NCBI RefSeq assembly: GCF_037975245.1
Contig: NC_092571.1
Coordinates: 28,327,064-28,391,063, forward strand
Direction of reading: 5' to 3'
DNA: 64,000 nt
Source of the DNA: Apostichopus japonicus
Taxonomy: Eukaryota > Echinodermata > Holothuroidea > Aspidochirotida > Stichopodidae
This document shows positions 23,528 to 35,302 of the stretch, piece by piece; the stretch's first letter is position 1, and each line of letters begins with the position of its first letter. Below the pieces are notes generated by a model, which was not told where the DNA came from, ran no database searches, and saw nothing but the letters and a program-made list of their open reading frames with translations. Both the position numbers and the translations under genes were made by a program.

Positions 23528-26500
23528 TCAAAGTTCATCTTTATCAAATTCATCGTCTTCATCAGGGACATCTGATGCACATCTAAATCCGAGATTGTTG
23601 GAACCAGCATCCCGTTCGTTGCCCATTCTGGGGGGAAAAAATGCAAACAATAATGAAGTTATCTTAATTATTATGCAGGTATCATAACTAATGAAAATAT
23701 TTTTTTTGGGATGCTTTAATGAAATGCATTAAGAAAACCTGGATTACCTGGAAATCGGGGTCAGGTCAAGTTGTGAAGAAATGTGAAGCACAATACACTA
23801 TTACAGTAACCAGGCCTGATAAGAGGGTGGGTCTGGGGGAGGAGACAGGGTTGAGTTGCGCTACAGCCTCGGGAGTGGGGGTAGAAGCCGGATATTGAAT
23901 CTGAAGAATTATGATGTATTTTCATTTTCAGAAGTATTCTTCATATGTACAAGAATGTACCATGAGTTTATGAGGACTTCAAAAATGGGGCCCAGTGGCA
24001 TTATCAGCCCCAGAAATCCTACTGGGTTCTCAAAGTAGAATGCAAATAGTACTGAAAAGAAATAGGAATAACTTGTGGTTGCAATGACAAAACATGTTCT
24101 ATTAGTGATTCGAATTTGAAGTGAGTCTTGGACTGCAGCCAGTAAATACATGTGTAGTATTAAACAATTATAATCGGTCAGATTTCATATCCACAAAATA
24201 CAGTGTCCAGTCAATAGAGGCTATGATGTATCTAACTTTTAATGTTCCAAATTTGTTTGTCCTACAATTGCTGTACCATAGTTCACCTTGTTTGAAGATG
24301 ACCCATTTTTATGCAATCTTTTCATCCTCTCTGTATTTGAGTACTGTGACAGTCTGTTAACATTTCAGATATTGATGGTTTAATAAATACCAAATTGTGT
24401 CCTGCGAAGCTAAATTATAATGAATTTTAAATTGATTCAATCATGCCATAATTTATGCCCTAACTTTCTCCTGCCTTTTAACTATCTCTTTTATCTATTT
24501 ATGAGATATCTGAGTGAAAGCGACAGATTGTTTTCAGATATCAATGGTTTAAATGAAGTAAACAAAATGTTGTGTCCCACAAGGCTGATGGAATGGAATT
24601 TAACATGCTCGAAATGTTACATATTATGTAATGATCTTGTCCTCCTTGGTACCAGCTTGAGAAACAAATAACAACGATATAACAACCAGTTTATTGAAAA
24701 GGTCGTCAGTATAGCTAGCAGATATGCTAGAATGTCAATCAATGGTCACGCAGACTCAAATTTAAACAAGGACAATTGTCACCCTTATATCAATTGTGCA
24801 CTTCATTAAAAACTCTTTCAGTGTTGGTGAATAATTTAGTGAGGTCAAAAAGTCTGCCAATCAAGGACTTTTTCTTTCTGAGCTAAATTTCTCTTTTTAG
24901 TTTTCCGCACAATAAACTTTTGTGGCCAATGCTTATCACTTGTTTGTATGGGTTGAAATTATGGGAAAGTTAAAAAAGCAAGACAGTATCAGGAAATTGA
25001 TAAACCAGCCAAAATACTTACTTGACTGTTGTTCCTGCTTTGTGGTTAAACGAGCCGCCCTTGGAATCAACAAATGATCCCCCTCTTAGCGTATACTGAG
25101 GGTTTCTTTCGGCCGTTCCACTCTGTTTATACACAGTCGAGGTCCACTCCCATACGTTGCCAAGCATGTCATACATTCCTATAGTAAAATGACATAAAAA
25201 AAAAACATAGTTGCTCATGCATATTCATGTAAGCCAATTTAAAGAAGCACAAACTACGGGCTTTATCTTCTATTTCTCGCTCTTCTCTATACGTCGCAGT
25301 TTATGTTCCATTTGCTACAAACTGGTGAAAACATACTCCACCCAAGTATAGGAAAGGTAGAGGTACATGACTACATCATCTGTGCTAAAACATACTCCAT
25401 CCTAATATAGGGAAGGTTTAAGGTACATGAACACATCATCTGTGTTAAAACATATTCCATCCTATTATAGGAAAGGTAAAAGTACATAAACACATCATCT
25501 GTGCAAGAACATACTCCATCCTAATATAGGAACGGTTAAGGTACATGAACACATCATCTGTGCTAAAATATACTCCATCCTTATAGGGAAGGTTAAACTA
25601 CATGAACACATCATCTGTGCTAAAACATACTCCATCCTAATATAGGAAAGGTTAAGGTACATGAACACATCATCTGTTGTTAAAACATCATCCACCTTAA
25701 TATAGGGGGGAAAAGAGGTAAAAGACCTGTGTCCTCCTGGATAGAATGAAATATCATGTTTATGTACTCACCGTAATCATTTTGTGGTGGGAAGGCATCA
25801 ACGGGTGCTACAGTTGGGTAACCATCGAGGGCTTTGTTCTCTTTGGGGAACTTTCCCTAAACGAAGAAAGATGACAAAGAGAAATTGTCATGGAGCAAAC
25901 TATACCCCGAACAGAATAGAAAATTATTTTAATAAAAATAGATTGTTTATGATCATACCTAAATGGAAGCTGTGAGTAATAATAATATCATAATAATATT
26001 GAGGATTTATAAAGCGCAGACATATCGATACCTGTGCTCAAGGTGCATAACAATGTTACCCTGGTCAACGATAACCTGTCATACTTTACATGGCAGCAAC
26101 TAAACAGTGCTCAATTGAAAGATTATCTCACAGGTCCCCATTTATACATCTGGGTGAAGAGAGGCAATGGATATAAAGTGCCTTGCCCAAGGACACAACG
26201 TAATGATCTAGCCAGGACTCAAACCTGCAAACCTTATATCACTTGGCACACAAGTCCACTGCCTTAACCACTCGACAACAACACTTTCAAGATATTTCCA
26301 ACCATTTGGGTGCAAGGCATCATGGCTGTTTGTCATGTGCATAAGTATCTTTTCAAATTTGCGGGGGGAAAACATGCCATGTTACTAACAATTATGCATC
26401 CAATCCAGAGTATCATAAAAATATTCATTAATCGAAGTTTTTTTAAGAAATGCTTGGAACTAACCTGCCATATATTCATCCTACGTTTCTCAAACTTATC

Positions 26501-29500
26501 TCCCCATGGGTACTTCTTCTCTGCAACATTGTAATGATATGCAAGAAAACAAATAGCACTTGATATAAGTACATTTCTATGAGACCTGTAGCATATTCAG
26601 TGAGACCAAAACAGAAGCAAACATAACAATCAAATAAAAGTCCTTTCAGCTTTCTTTCAGGTACAAGAGATATAATTACCATGGCAACACCTAGTACTAT
26701 TCAAAGCAAAAATAAAGAAGAAAGTATTGGCTTTATTTAGTTTCATAAATGTTGGCTCAGTACTAGAAGAATATCCACTGATAATATTTTGGTAACAAAA
26801 TTACAAAACCATTCTCTTAATAGACTGTGAATCTCTGAAGTTTTGTGTTTGCATCGATTGTCATCTATCTAGCACACTGAGCTGCAGAAAGGGGGGTGGA
26901 GGGGAGGGAATGGAGGGATGGAAGGATGACCTCAAGGAGGTACCATTCACTTATGAGAGTTCCTCTCACAGCAAATTCCCATTCATTTTTTTTGTAAACA
27001 AATTTACAAAACCATCCTCCTAATAGACTGTCAATCTCTGTTTTTTGTGTGTTCATTGATTGTCATTTTTCTAGCACACTGGGCTGCAGAAGGAGTGTAG
27101 AGGGTTGAAGATATGGCCTCTAGGAGGTACCACTCACTTATGAGAGTTCCTCTCACAGCAAATTCCCATTCATCATCAGTAGGCAGTCTGAGTCCTTTCC
27201 ATTTACAGTATGCCTCGGCATCTATATGACTAATATGGACAGCTGGCCAATTGAGCCTGTCATCAATGCTGGATCCTTCACCCTCTGGCTGTGAGATAAG
27301 ATCATTATAATCAAAACAATAACTACAAAAAAATAGGTTGAAATTTTGGCAAAACTGTCTTTCAACAAGTGGGAAAGAATATGGAGATATATATGGAGAT
27401 ATATGGCATTCTACACATCAGTTTGAACTATGCACTTAGATGAAAAAAAAAAAATTGTTGCTTGCAGAAGTATGTACCATACTAAATTGAATTTTGTTGG
27501 TGAACCTTCAAATTGCATTAGAAAGAAAATAATATTTGCAACAGGTAAGTTTATAATCACATTTCCAGAGATTGAGAATTAGAAGTAAAATTATTTACAA
27601 TAAATGATCGATACTTTAATATGAAACCACATTTACATGTTTCATAGTTGGTATAGGATTAGCATTCTATCCCACTGTTAAGACTTTACACTTACAGAAG
27701 AAAGTGTAGGCAGTTATTGTATTGCACTCATAAACTTGCTCATGCTTTGCATAAATAGAGAATATCGGCACAGTGGAAGTACAAGAAAGTTACCTCAATG
27801 TATTATTGATGGTTCTATGGAAAAGAGGAATTAAGCTGACCAGGTGTTTTGTAATTCCACAAACAAATTACAATTGTATATTTGCATAATGATATCAAGT
27901 CTTGCCCTCTACTGTTTCAAATCGTGGGGAGTATTTTATATTTTTTTCAATACCATTTGAATCACACTTCATTCAGGCCGAATCCTACACTGAGGATGAC
28001 AATTCTAAATTTTAACATAACGTTATTACTTTCTGTTTGGGCAAGACCAAGTGCATTAGAATCAATTGCTAGGTCAAAATTTCTCCTTAAATTCGAAGGC
28101 ATTTTTTACAGGGACAGGAATACTGGAACAAACCACTCCAGACATAATATAACAGAAAATATCTGAGAGGTGTGAGTTGGAGCCTGTTGCAACAAAGTCA
28201 CATTATTAGCGTCTCTTTCCAATATTGCAGTTAGTTCAATCTGAAGCTTGTCTTGAAAATTATATCAATTATTTATGAGATGCTTCTTGTGTTAATCCAA
28301 AGATAATAAATGTCTCCAGTGTAATCCAACATTCTCCACCTCTCCCAAACCTCCCTCTCACACCCCTCCTATTGCCTACCATATAACAAACCATACACCT
28401 AACCCTCCCTCAACCAAAAATAACCACCTACAGGGGTTCTTATTAAACATGTAAAAAGCCAGCATACCTGGTCCCATCTTGCTTCTGGAACAGGCATCCA
28501 CCATTCTGCATTCTGTGGTATTAAACATTTAAACAAAATCTAAAGTCAGTCACATATTCATGGAAGAAAAACTGTTCTGAGAAAGGGTCATGCATCCTTT
28601 ACGATATTTACCAACTGAAATCCTGAAAAATTATTCTAGACAAATTATTCAAAAGGAAATCATTTGATACAGGGAAACGTTCACCGACAGGAGTTGAGCA
28701 TCAATACTCTCTTCTTTCCTTTAGTGTCACATTTGTTCACCATATCCTTTCAAGCTTGCACTTTTAAGCGAAAGAAATGTTTTCAACTTACGGGTAATTT
28801 ATCAGTTATTTGGGATTTTATATTATCTGGAACATCAGACTCAAAGACAAAGCTCCATTCATACTCCTCTGCAGTTGACACATAGTCTTCTGCGACAGCA
28901 AATTTCCTGACAAATTGAAAGAAAGTCCGAGAGGGGGGGGGGGCAGAAAAAAGAGAAAACAGTTGATGAGAAAGTCAGTGTTTGTTTACCACAATAATCA
29001 TGTTTATATAGAACTAGAATGTACACCCATTCCGAGAAAACAACATGGTGTCAGCAGTGGGATCAGCTGGTAGACCAACTAAGTGAAATTTTGCATCACA
29101 TCGCGTTGACGATCACATGATTGTTTATAGTTCTTTTGAAGTAAACGAAAGTGGAGAACATGTAACAGCACAGGTACACTACTGTATGTGTACCATAAAG
29201 GTAAACAAAAATGACAAAATATCGTGGAAATACAGTTTCTTCTAAACCTTTAAGCAATAATTGTGGTGGAATGTCGTGTACCCTCCACCAACTCACCTAT
29301 AAGATTGTAAAGGGTCCCCCCCCTCCCCATTAAACAGTGTTTATGTATCAAGTGGTGTTGCATATTACTGTAATATACAGTAGATCTGGGTAGCAATTGT
29401 TTATGTACAAGTATGAGTACCACAGAGGTCATATTAACAAAAAATATACTGGCATATAGTACTGTAGCAGACAGCAAACTAATGCAAAGGCAAGTGGTCC

Positions 29501-32500
29501 ATATGGTTCTTCTGAAACCTGTAAGCAATACTTGTAGTTATAGTGGAATGCTGTGTACACTGTATCCTGTACCTGCTAACGCATACGATTGTGAAGGTTT
29601 CTTTCGCCCATTTAAACAGTGTTAATCGTCTATTTATGAAAAAATCGCTGCATATAGATCTGTGTGAAAGTAAGTTGGCCTGACCTTTGCTAACAGTTTT
29701 ATTTTATTTTGATTTTTTACATATAGATCTGGTTTAACAATTGTTTGACAAAGAGATTTCACAGTAATCCTGACCCCTCTTCATAAATTAGACATTAAAC
29801 AGTGCCTTACCTAAAAGAAAAATTGGTGACCGGATATTTGTTGATCTTGAATTTCTTGACGAAAGTGAGCTGCGGAGGAAAAGAACCATCTTTCGCCGAT
29901 CTGTCATCTGTTCCTTTCCAAAAATGTCCTCCGTCGAGTTCCACCAATTCTTCGTACTTCTCATTACCTGGTTAAAATTATGTGGAATCGAGAATATGAA
30001 CATTATATGATAACTTGTCAACGTAAAAAGAAAACTTTGAAAGAAAAATTTTAACTGCAAATTGCAAACTGTACAAGTTGCAAGGGCTTAATTATATTAT
30101 GTGGAAGGAAGAAAATGGTTGCATGGTGAATATTATATTTGGCAGGAAAAGAAAAGTAGCATTCTGGGTTTACTATACAATGGCTTTAGAGGCAGGTACT
30201 AGTGTTGTGGACTTATATAACATTGATATAATTTGCACTGATTTGAAAATACTTAATTTTTGTTTTAGAGAAAGCATCATATTTCTGCAAGATAATAACC
30301 TCTGTAATGACAACAGAAAACTCAAATATCACAAAAGTTTAATGTATAATTTTGGTCATGATTTTTTTTTTGGGGGGGGGGCAAAATGGGGCAACAGAGC
30401 ATATAGTAGCTTTCTGTATTCAACCTACAGTAACATTATCCTTGATTCTGTAGCTTGCAGATACATACATGTATACTGTACATACAGTATACTGTATGTA
30501 ACACATGCAATGTCACATGACTGCTGCCATCTCATTGCCAGCTTTCACATTGTTTATAACTGCATACATCTTGCAGTCTTTGCTAGTGAAGCTCAACAGG
30601 GAGAAAAATACTACCAGCAACATATGAGAGATGATTAATAAATACAGCAATCACCTCCCATATTGGACACTGGTCTATGAAAAACAAAGATATCATGAAA
30701 CGATAGTACTTACATGAAGGAAAACAAAACTATATGTGATATTACCAGGTCTGATCTTGTATATTGAGTGTAATAAAATACAGATCAGCTACCAGCAAAC
30801 TTAAACACTCTGATACATAATGGGCCTCGTAGGATATACTGTAATACCTTTGTCTGTGTGTATCAAAGTTGATACTGTACATACTGTACAGTATACTGTA
30901 CCGGTATCTCACAAGTCATGTTCATAAGTTTGAAAGGATCACACCCCATCTAACCGGTTACATTAACATAAATTAACATAAAGCATATATGAGATCATAC
31001 ATGGTTTAAGCTATACGTTTGATACATAGTATATGAGATCCAGTATTGGTTAGCTACACATTCGAAGCACATATGAGATTCTGTATTGGTTAAATAGCTA
31101 CACTTTTGAATCATATGAGATCCAGTATTGGTTAGCTACACATTCGAAGCACATTTGAGATCCTGTAAGGTTAGCTATACGTTTGAATCATAGTATATGA
31201 GATCCAGTATTGGTTAGCTACACATTCGAAGCACAGAATATGAGATCCTGTATATAATTGGTTAAATAGACTCTACACTTTGAATCACATTAGATCTGGT
31301 ATTGGTTAGCTACACATTTGAAGCACAGTATATGAGATCCAGTATTGGTTAGCTACACATTTGAAGCACATATGAGATCCTGTAATGGTTAGCTATACGT
31401 TTGAATCATATATGAGATCCAGTATTGGTTACAGTAGCTACACATTTGAAGCACAGAATATGAGATCCTGTAATTGGTTAAATAGCTACACTTTGAATCA
31501 TATGAGATCTGGTATTGGTTAGCTACACATTTGAAGCACAGTATATGAGATCCAGTATTGGTTATAGCTACACGTTTGAAGCACAGTATATGAGATTTAG
31601 TATTGGTTACTGTAGCTACATGTATGTACAGTAAAATTGTCATATTAAATTGTACTAGCCATAAATGCAATTTGTTTTGTGCACAGCTTACTTCATAATT
31701 TTAGTCTGTATATATTCTGAGTGTGTTTTTGTCCCTTCTGTTACTGTTACTTGTCATTTAGCCTTTGAAGAAGATCCTGCTAGGATTGAAACGTCAGGCC
31801 AACTTACTTTTACACATTCTCTTACACAGGCTCTCTAGTGGATACACAGTTTGCTAACAGCTTTATTTTATTTTTATTCATATTTTTAGTGTAAACCAGA
31901 ACATATTCCCATTGTGTGGTGATCAAGATTTACTCTGATCTACAGTATTGTGTTGTACAGTATATACTGTATTATACCATTCATCAAAAGTGAATAACTT
32001 ACACCTTGATTGATCAAAATCCTAGCACTTTTCTTGAAGGAAGAATGATTAGAGAAATTTAGCTTCTGACCAATAATATAAATAAAAATACTGTAGCCTT
32101 GTCCACCACAAGAAGCAATAGCAATGGAGACTTGCTTTACAGTAAGAAAAGGCAAGTTATATACAATGCATGGGATTCAAGTAGGCTGAGTCAAATGACA
32201 TTTTAGCCTGGTTACAAACTATTCAAATTTGGATCATTGTTAAACTCTTAGCCATAGACTTTTGTACACTACCAACAGTGAGAGCAGGTACAGGTGCCCA
32301 GGCTTAGTTTATGTAAACATGTACGATGTAACACAATACAAATAGGCCACAATGTTCTGTACTACAAAATATTCAGCAGAATTCATGTGATAATGAATAG
32401 AATATGACAGTTTAAAGTTGTGCGTCTGCCATTGGATACCAATGGAGGATGTTAGATGTGTTGAGTAACTGCAGTACTTTTCTAGGCTAGGCATTACGTA

Positions 32501-32764
32501 CTGTATCAATATCATGTAGCATATACTGTACCTATCTACTAATTAGTTAGGCAGGCCTACTAATTTGGTTAAGTTGGTGAAATACATGGAATAAAATGAC
32601 TCCCCACGGAGGCTAGAGAATTACTGGATATTATGATAAAAGAAAAACTTTTGATACAAACCCGTACCTATTGTTGACTCGGTTGACTCATCGTTTGCCC
32701 CAAGCCTTTCTGCTTCGTGTAATAGCACTAGGCCAATGCAAATCACTACTGCAGAACGTAACAT
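23528..32764 (-). CDS. SUMF2: Sulfatase-modifying factor 2-like protein (FGE paralog), 9 exons, 320 aa
   Basis: Minus-strand coding exons: 32764-32668, 29967-29811, 28906-28792, 28512-28468, 27288-27138, 26520-26465, 25856-25772, 25178-25022, 23627-23528. All have GT-AG borders and consistent phases, 963 nt. Residues 1 to about 25 are a signal peptide ([15 protein letters not shown]). The formylglycine-generating-enzyme fold follows: [117 protein letters not shown]. The two catalytic cysteines of SUMF1 (GGSYMCHRSYC) correspond to Asp273 and Ser278, so this should be the SUMF2 type, an ER-lumen paralog known to bind SUMF1 and sulfatases without generating formylglycine. The last four residues, 317-320, are KDEL, an ER-retrieval signal; human SUMF2 ends PGEL. 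Length agrees with SUMF2. Confidence 0.95.
25325..25705. repeat. Minisatellite, about 60-bp unit, six copies
   Basis: Unit contains AAAACATACTCCATCCTAAT, ATAGGAAAGGTTAAGGTACA and TGAACACATCATCTGTGCT, repeated about six times with few differences. It lies in intron 7 of the SUMF2-like gene, between the exons at 25022-25178 and 25772-25856. Confidence 0.93.
25985..26285 (-). mobile_element. tRNA-derived SINE
   Basis: On the minus strand the 5' head contains a box A-like GTCGAGTGGTTAAGGCAGTGG (26276-26256) and a box B-like GGTTTGAGTCC (26225-26215, one mismatch to GGTTCGANNCC). This layout matches a tRNA-Ser/Leu-type RNA polymerase III promoter. The body then runs to TATAAAGCGCAGACATATC (26008-26026, plus strand) and ends in an (ATT)n tail (about 25978-26000). 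A second copy is at 21150-21480. It is inserted in intron 6 of the SUMF2-like gene. Confidence 0.85.
26795..27170. repeat. Tandem duplication of intron plus part of SUMF2 exon 5
   Basis: A block of about 190-205 bp occurs twice. Matching landmarks are ACAAAACCAT (26802 and 27006), TAATAGACTGT (26818 and 27021), CTAGCACACTG (26870 and 27071) and CTTATGAGAGTTCCTCTCAC (26950 and 27137). The copy at 27138-27170 is the 3' end of the real exon 5. The copy at about 26941-26988 is a ghost: it still encodes [12 protein letters not shown] and keeps the GTGAAT/GTGAGT donor region (GTGAATGG here) but has no acceptor-linked upstream part. It lies downstream of the true exon, inside intron 5. Confidence 0.88.
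28920..29810. other. SUMF2 intron 2 with a truncated dispersed-repeat fragment
   Basis: Mostly unique intronic sequence. At about 29668-29712 it contains GAAAGTAAGTTGGCCTGACC followed by TTTGCTAACAGTTTTATTTTATTTT, an internally deleted copy of the hairpin/hammerhead-like repeat found whole at 12775-12965 and 31750-31890. Confidence 0.5.
31000..31640. repeat. Minisatellite, about 45-bp unit
   Basis: Roughly 14 diverged units of the form ATATGAGATCCAGTATTGGT, TAGCTACACATTTGAAGCAC, with units alternating between CCAGTATTGG and CCTGTAATGG types. It lies in intron 1 of the SUMF2-like gene. Open frames through it are repeat artefacts. Confidence 0.93.
31750..31890 (+). mobile_element. Hammerhead-like repeat, Penelope-type candidate
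   Basis: Contains TTTGAAGAAGATCCTGCTAG, GATTGAAACGTCAGGCC and AACTTACTTTTACAC, then TTAGCATT-free unique sequence and GCTAACAGCTTTATTTTATT. Relative to the copy at 12775-12965 it is inverted. The hammerhead-like core differs from CTGAAGA by one base (TTGAAGA), and the stem has one G-T wobble. A shorter, diverged relative is at 35738-35810. Confidence 0.55.
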
Positions 32765-33050
32765 TATAACTTAATTTTACTGATACAATGCTTGGCTAAG
32801 TCCGCACAACAGACGACGATAGTTGAGAAGCAACAGCAAATTCTGCGCAAATTTGTCGATGAAAGATAGTATATGAGATGAGATTTTTTATTACAACAGC
32901 TACTGTAGCTAAAATGCTGCTAACTTGCAGACAAGAAACCCTCGTATGTAATTGAGGGCTCAGAGCATAACTACTCAGACTATTAAGCTTAACCCAATGG
33001 GCGATCCCGATTTTTCGACTCAACAACCAATCGCTAAGTGAGAGGGGGAA
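32765..33050. promoter_or_regulatory. Probable bidirectional promoter region
   Basis: 286 bp separate the SUMF2-like start codon (minus) from a plus-strand start codon at 33051. The region contains two inverted-CCAAT-type signals (CCAATGGGCG at 32995 and CCAATCGC at 33027, plus strand ATTGG complements). No TATA box is obvious. Divergent close spacing plus CCAAT boxes fits a shared housekeeping promoter; this is inference. Confidence 0.4.
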
Positions 33051-33534
33051 ATGGCGTTTCCCAATCTGTACAATAGCACATTACCCGTTGACTCCTTTCA
33101 TAAATATTTATCGAATAACATTATTGACAATCTTGTCAGGTATCTGTATGCTATAACTGAGTTTTTTGCAAGTGCTCAGTTTTTGACTGAAAACAAACAT
33201 GATGTCAGATTATACATAAGCGTCCTGGATAACATTATACTTTCAACAGTTCTTGTTAAAACAACAACCTTTTAAAGACTATAAGGGTAAAACGACTCGG
33301 TTAGCAAAGTGTTTATTTCCCACGAGACTCTCCCTAAGAAAATTTAAAAAAAAGCCAAAAGAAATTAAATTAAAGCAATTAAGAGAAATAAGATCAACAG
33401 ACAAATTAGATGAAGTCAAGAAGCAGTTTATCAATAAACCTTTGATATTTTCACATCAAGTGGCAATTGATTTCATTACTTTGCAGCAACAAACGAAAAC
33501 ATTTTCTTATGGTAATTGGTTTTTCCTCCTTTGA
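33051..33534 (+). CDS. Unknown protein, two overlapping frames (possible frameshift or missed intron)
   Basis: From ATG 33051 an open frame of 74 codons begins MAFPNLYNSTLPVDSF and contains NIIDNLVRYLYAITEFF and LYISVLDNIILSTVL. It stops at 33273. A second frame, open until 33534, overlaps it and continues with KDYKGKTTRLAKCLFPTR, then a very Lys/Arg-rich helical stretch (KFKKKPKEIKLKQLREI). Composition and the helical pattern look like real protein, and the two halves would join by a one-base shift near 33258-33275. A candidate donor, TCTTATG|GTAATT, follows at 33512. No domain recognised. A basic nucleolar-type protein is one guess only. The start lies 287 bp from, and divergent to, SUMF2. 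Confidence 0.45.
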
Positions 33535-33539
33535 GTAAT

Positions 33540-34517
33540 GAGTTCAATGTTGGCGTTAACCTTAGTGAATGGTTCCCTCCCCCCCCCCTCCCCTGCCCCA
33601 TTTAGCTACATTTATAAGTCATAATTAATCTATTTTCCTTTATTTTATTGGCAAAACCCTGTCATCTTACAAGATTAAGCATGTCGATTTAGACCTTTCC
33701 TCGAAAAGGGTATATGCATTTATAACTATTCTAGCTGCCGTAAGCTTCCCTTTGCATTACACCATTATTGCAAGTACCCCACCCTATATTATACAGTAAT
33801 CTAAAATGGGTAAAATATAGCCATTATAGTATAAAACACTGATATCATGTTCATTAAATGGTTTTAATCGTCTGACTAATGAAAGTCTTCATTTGACCAT
33901 TTCGCAAGCGGATAACTTTGCTCTTACCATAATAAGTATACTGTCAATTTCAGCGATAAGCAAGTTTCTACCTGTCATATTTACAAGAAGAGTCTCATGG
34001 TGACAGATAACAAGTCTTCGTGAATAAGTGCACCTAGCAATAAGTTCTGCTTCGAATCAGTCAACATTGTTTAAGTTTTGATCAATGGGAAAACATACGA
34101 ATTTCATGTCCTCATTTGACATGCTTACAATTATGTTCGTGTTATCCAAATATATCAAGGACAATAGGTATTTAATGACGTACAAGGATGCACTGCTGTT
34201 TATATGAATTTAAAATAATAGGTTTTGTTGAGTTATTTTCAAAGAATAACATGTTAAGGCCTGTCCGATCTTCCCAATATTTACAAGACGGGGATAATCC
34301 CATGACAGGCCAATAATTACTGGCAATATCAATGCTATACTAAAAATAAAAAACAATTTCGGATTTTAAATTTTATTTCATCATTCTGTGATGCTTTCTG
34401 TTACTTTACCACGAATTTCACTCTTAAAACAGATGGTATGCAGCAAATTTTGAACCCGATTCATTACAATACTGGACACATCTGATATGTATCATCACTC
34501 ATTATACAACTTCCTTT
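33540..34517. other. No gene recognised; short imperfect inverted repeat at 34258-34312
   Basis: AT-rich. GGCCTGTCCGATC near 34259 and GACAGGCC at 34304 form a short inverted pair 55 bp apart, of uncertain meaning. If the upstream open frame is a gene, its further exons may lie here but none was recognised. Confidence 0.4.
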
Positions 34518-34905
34518 TTGAAGAAAGTCTTTAACTCTGATAAAAAAATGCTCTCTTCAACTCCATTTCGAGTTAACATCAAACTCAACTATACCAATAA
34601 TCTTCGTTACTTTCGGCATTATGGACAGAAATGGCATAATTTTTGCCAAATTCGTTATAGGAGACTTTGGAAACGCTTTCCTAAACAACAAAGCGACAGA
34701 GCGACACACACGGTTTCTTTTCCTTGACGTTAATGACATGCATGAGTGCATGGCATTCTAGAAGCTGCCTTCCTATATACAACCGATATTAATCAATTTA
34801 AATGGACTATTCATTCCACAACCGAATATCTCGAAAATAATAGAATTGAAGTTCATTTCCTTGACAACGTATCTTTAGTAGATGACTCACTCAAACAAAC
34901 TAGGT
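34518..34905 (+). pseudogene. Coding-like remnant, possibly reverse-transcriptase related
   Basis: A 69-codon frame from 34518 is followed, in another frame from about 34765, by LYTTDINQFKWTIHSTTEYL and NRIEVHFLDNVSLVDDSLKQ. The pattern of a hydrophilic spacer then I-x-FLD-x-x-x-L-x-D resembles the segment after the catalytic motifs of Penelope-like reverse transcriptases, where IKFT and ISFLD motifs occur. Nearby 35738-35810 holds the hammerhead-like repeat. The match is weak and the frames are broken. Confidence 0.25.
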
Positions 34906-35302
34906 CGTCATAACCCCAGCCCCCACCCCCGCCTTCACTCCTTCCCTGCGAAACAATCACGATTACGCAGAATTTCAAATGGGGTCATAAACCTGTATGG
35001 AAGGGCGATGAGCTAAGACGTCAAATGGTGCATTTTGCATGGGGAATATTCAGACAACAAATTAGGTATGAAAGGGAGGGGATGTGCACCCCTGGTAGTG
35101 GTCTAAGCCTTCCCCGGCTGAATGTGAAAAATCCCCGACTGGACTCCCCCCCCCCCCCCTTTCGAGTGACGATTAGATGTGAGGGCGCTACAATCTTCCA
35201 AGTTAGTGTCAACACTAAGTTAGAATGCAGGTATTGCAAATTCCAGGGCGTATCTGTTCGTCTGAAGCATAATCCGACTGTCCCATCAAGCACCCGATTC
35301 AT

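Noticed and set aside
25325-25705. Possible CRISPR-like array because of regular 60-bp repeats
   Set aside because: The whole unit repeats without unique spacers, the context is a eukaryotic intron and no cas genes are present; it is a minisatellite.
31000-31640. Possible CRISPR-like or regulatory array
   Set aside because: Contiguous diverged tandem units, no unique spacers; a minisatellite in a SUMF2 intron.
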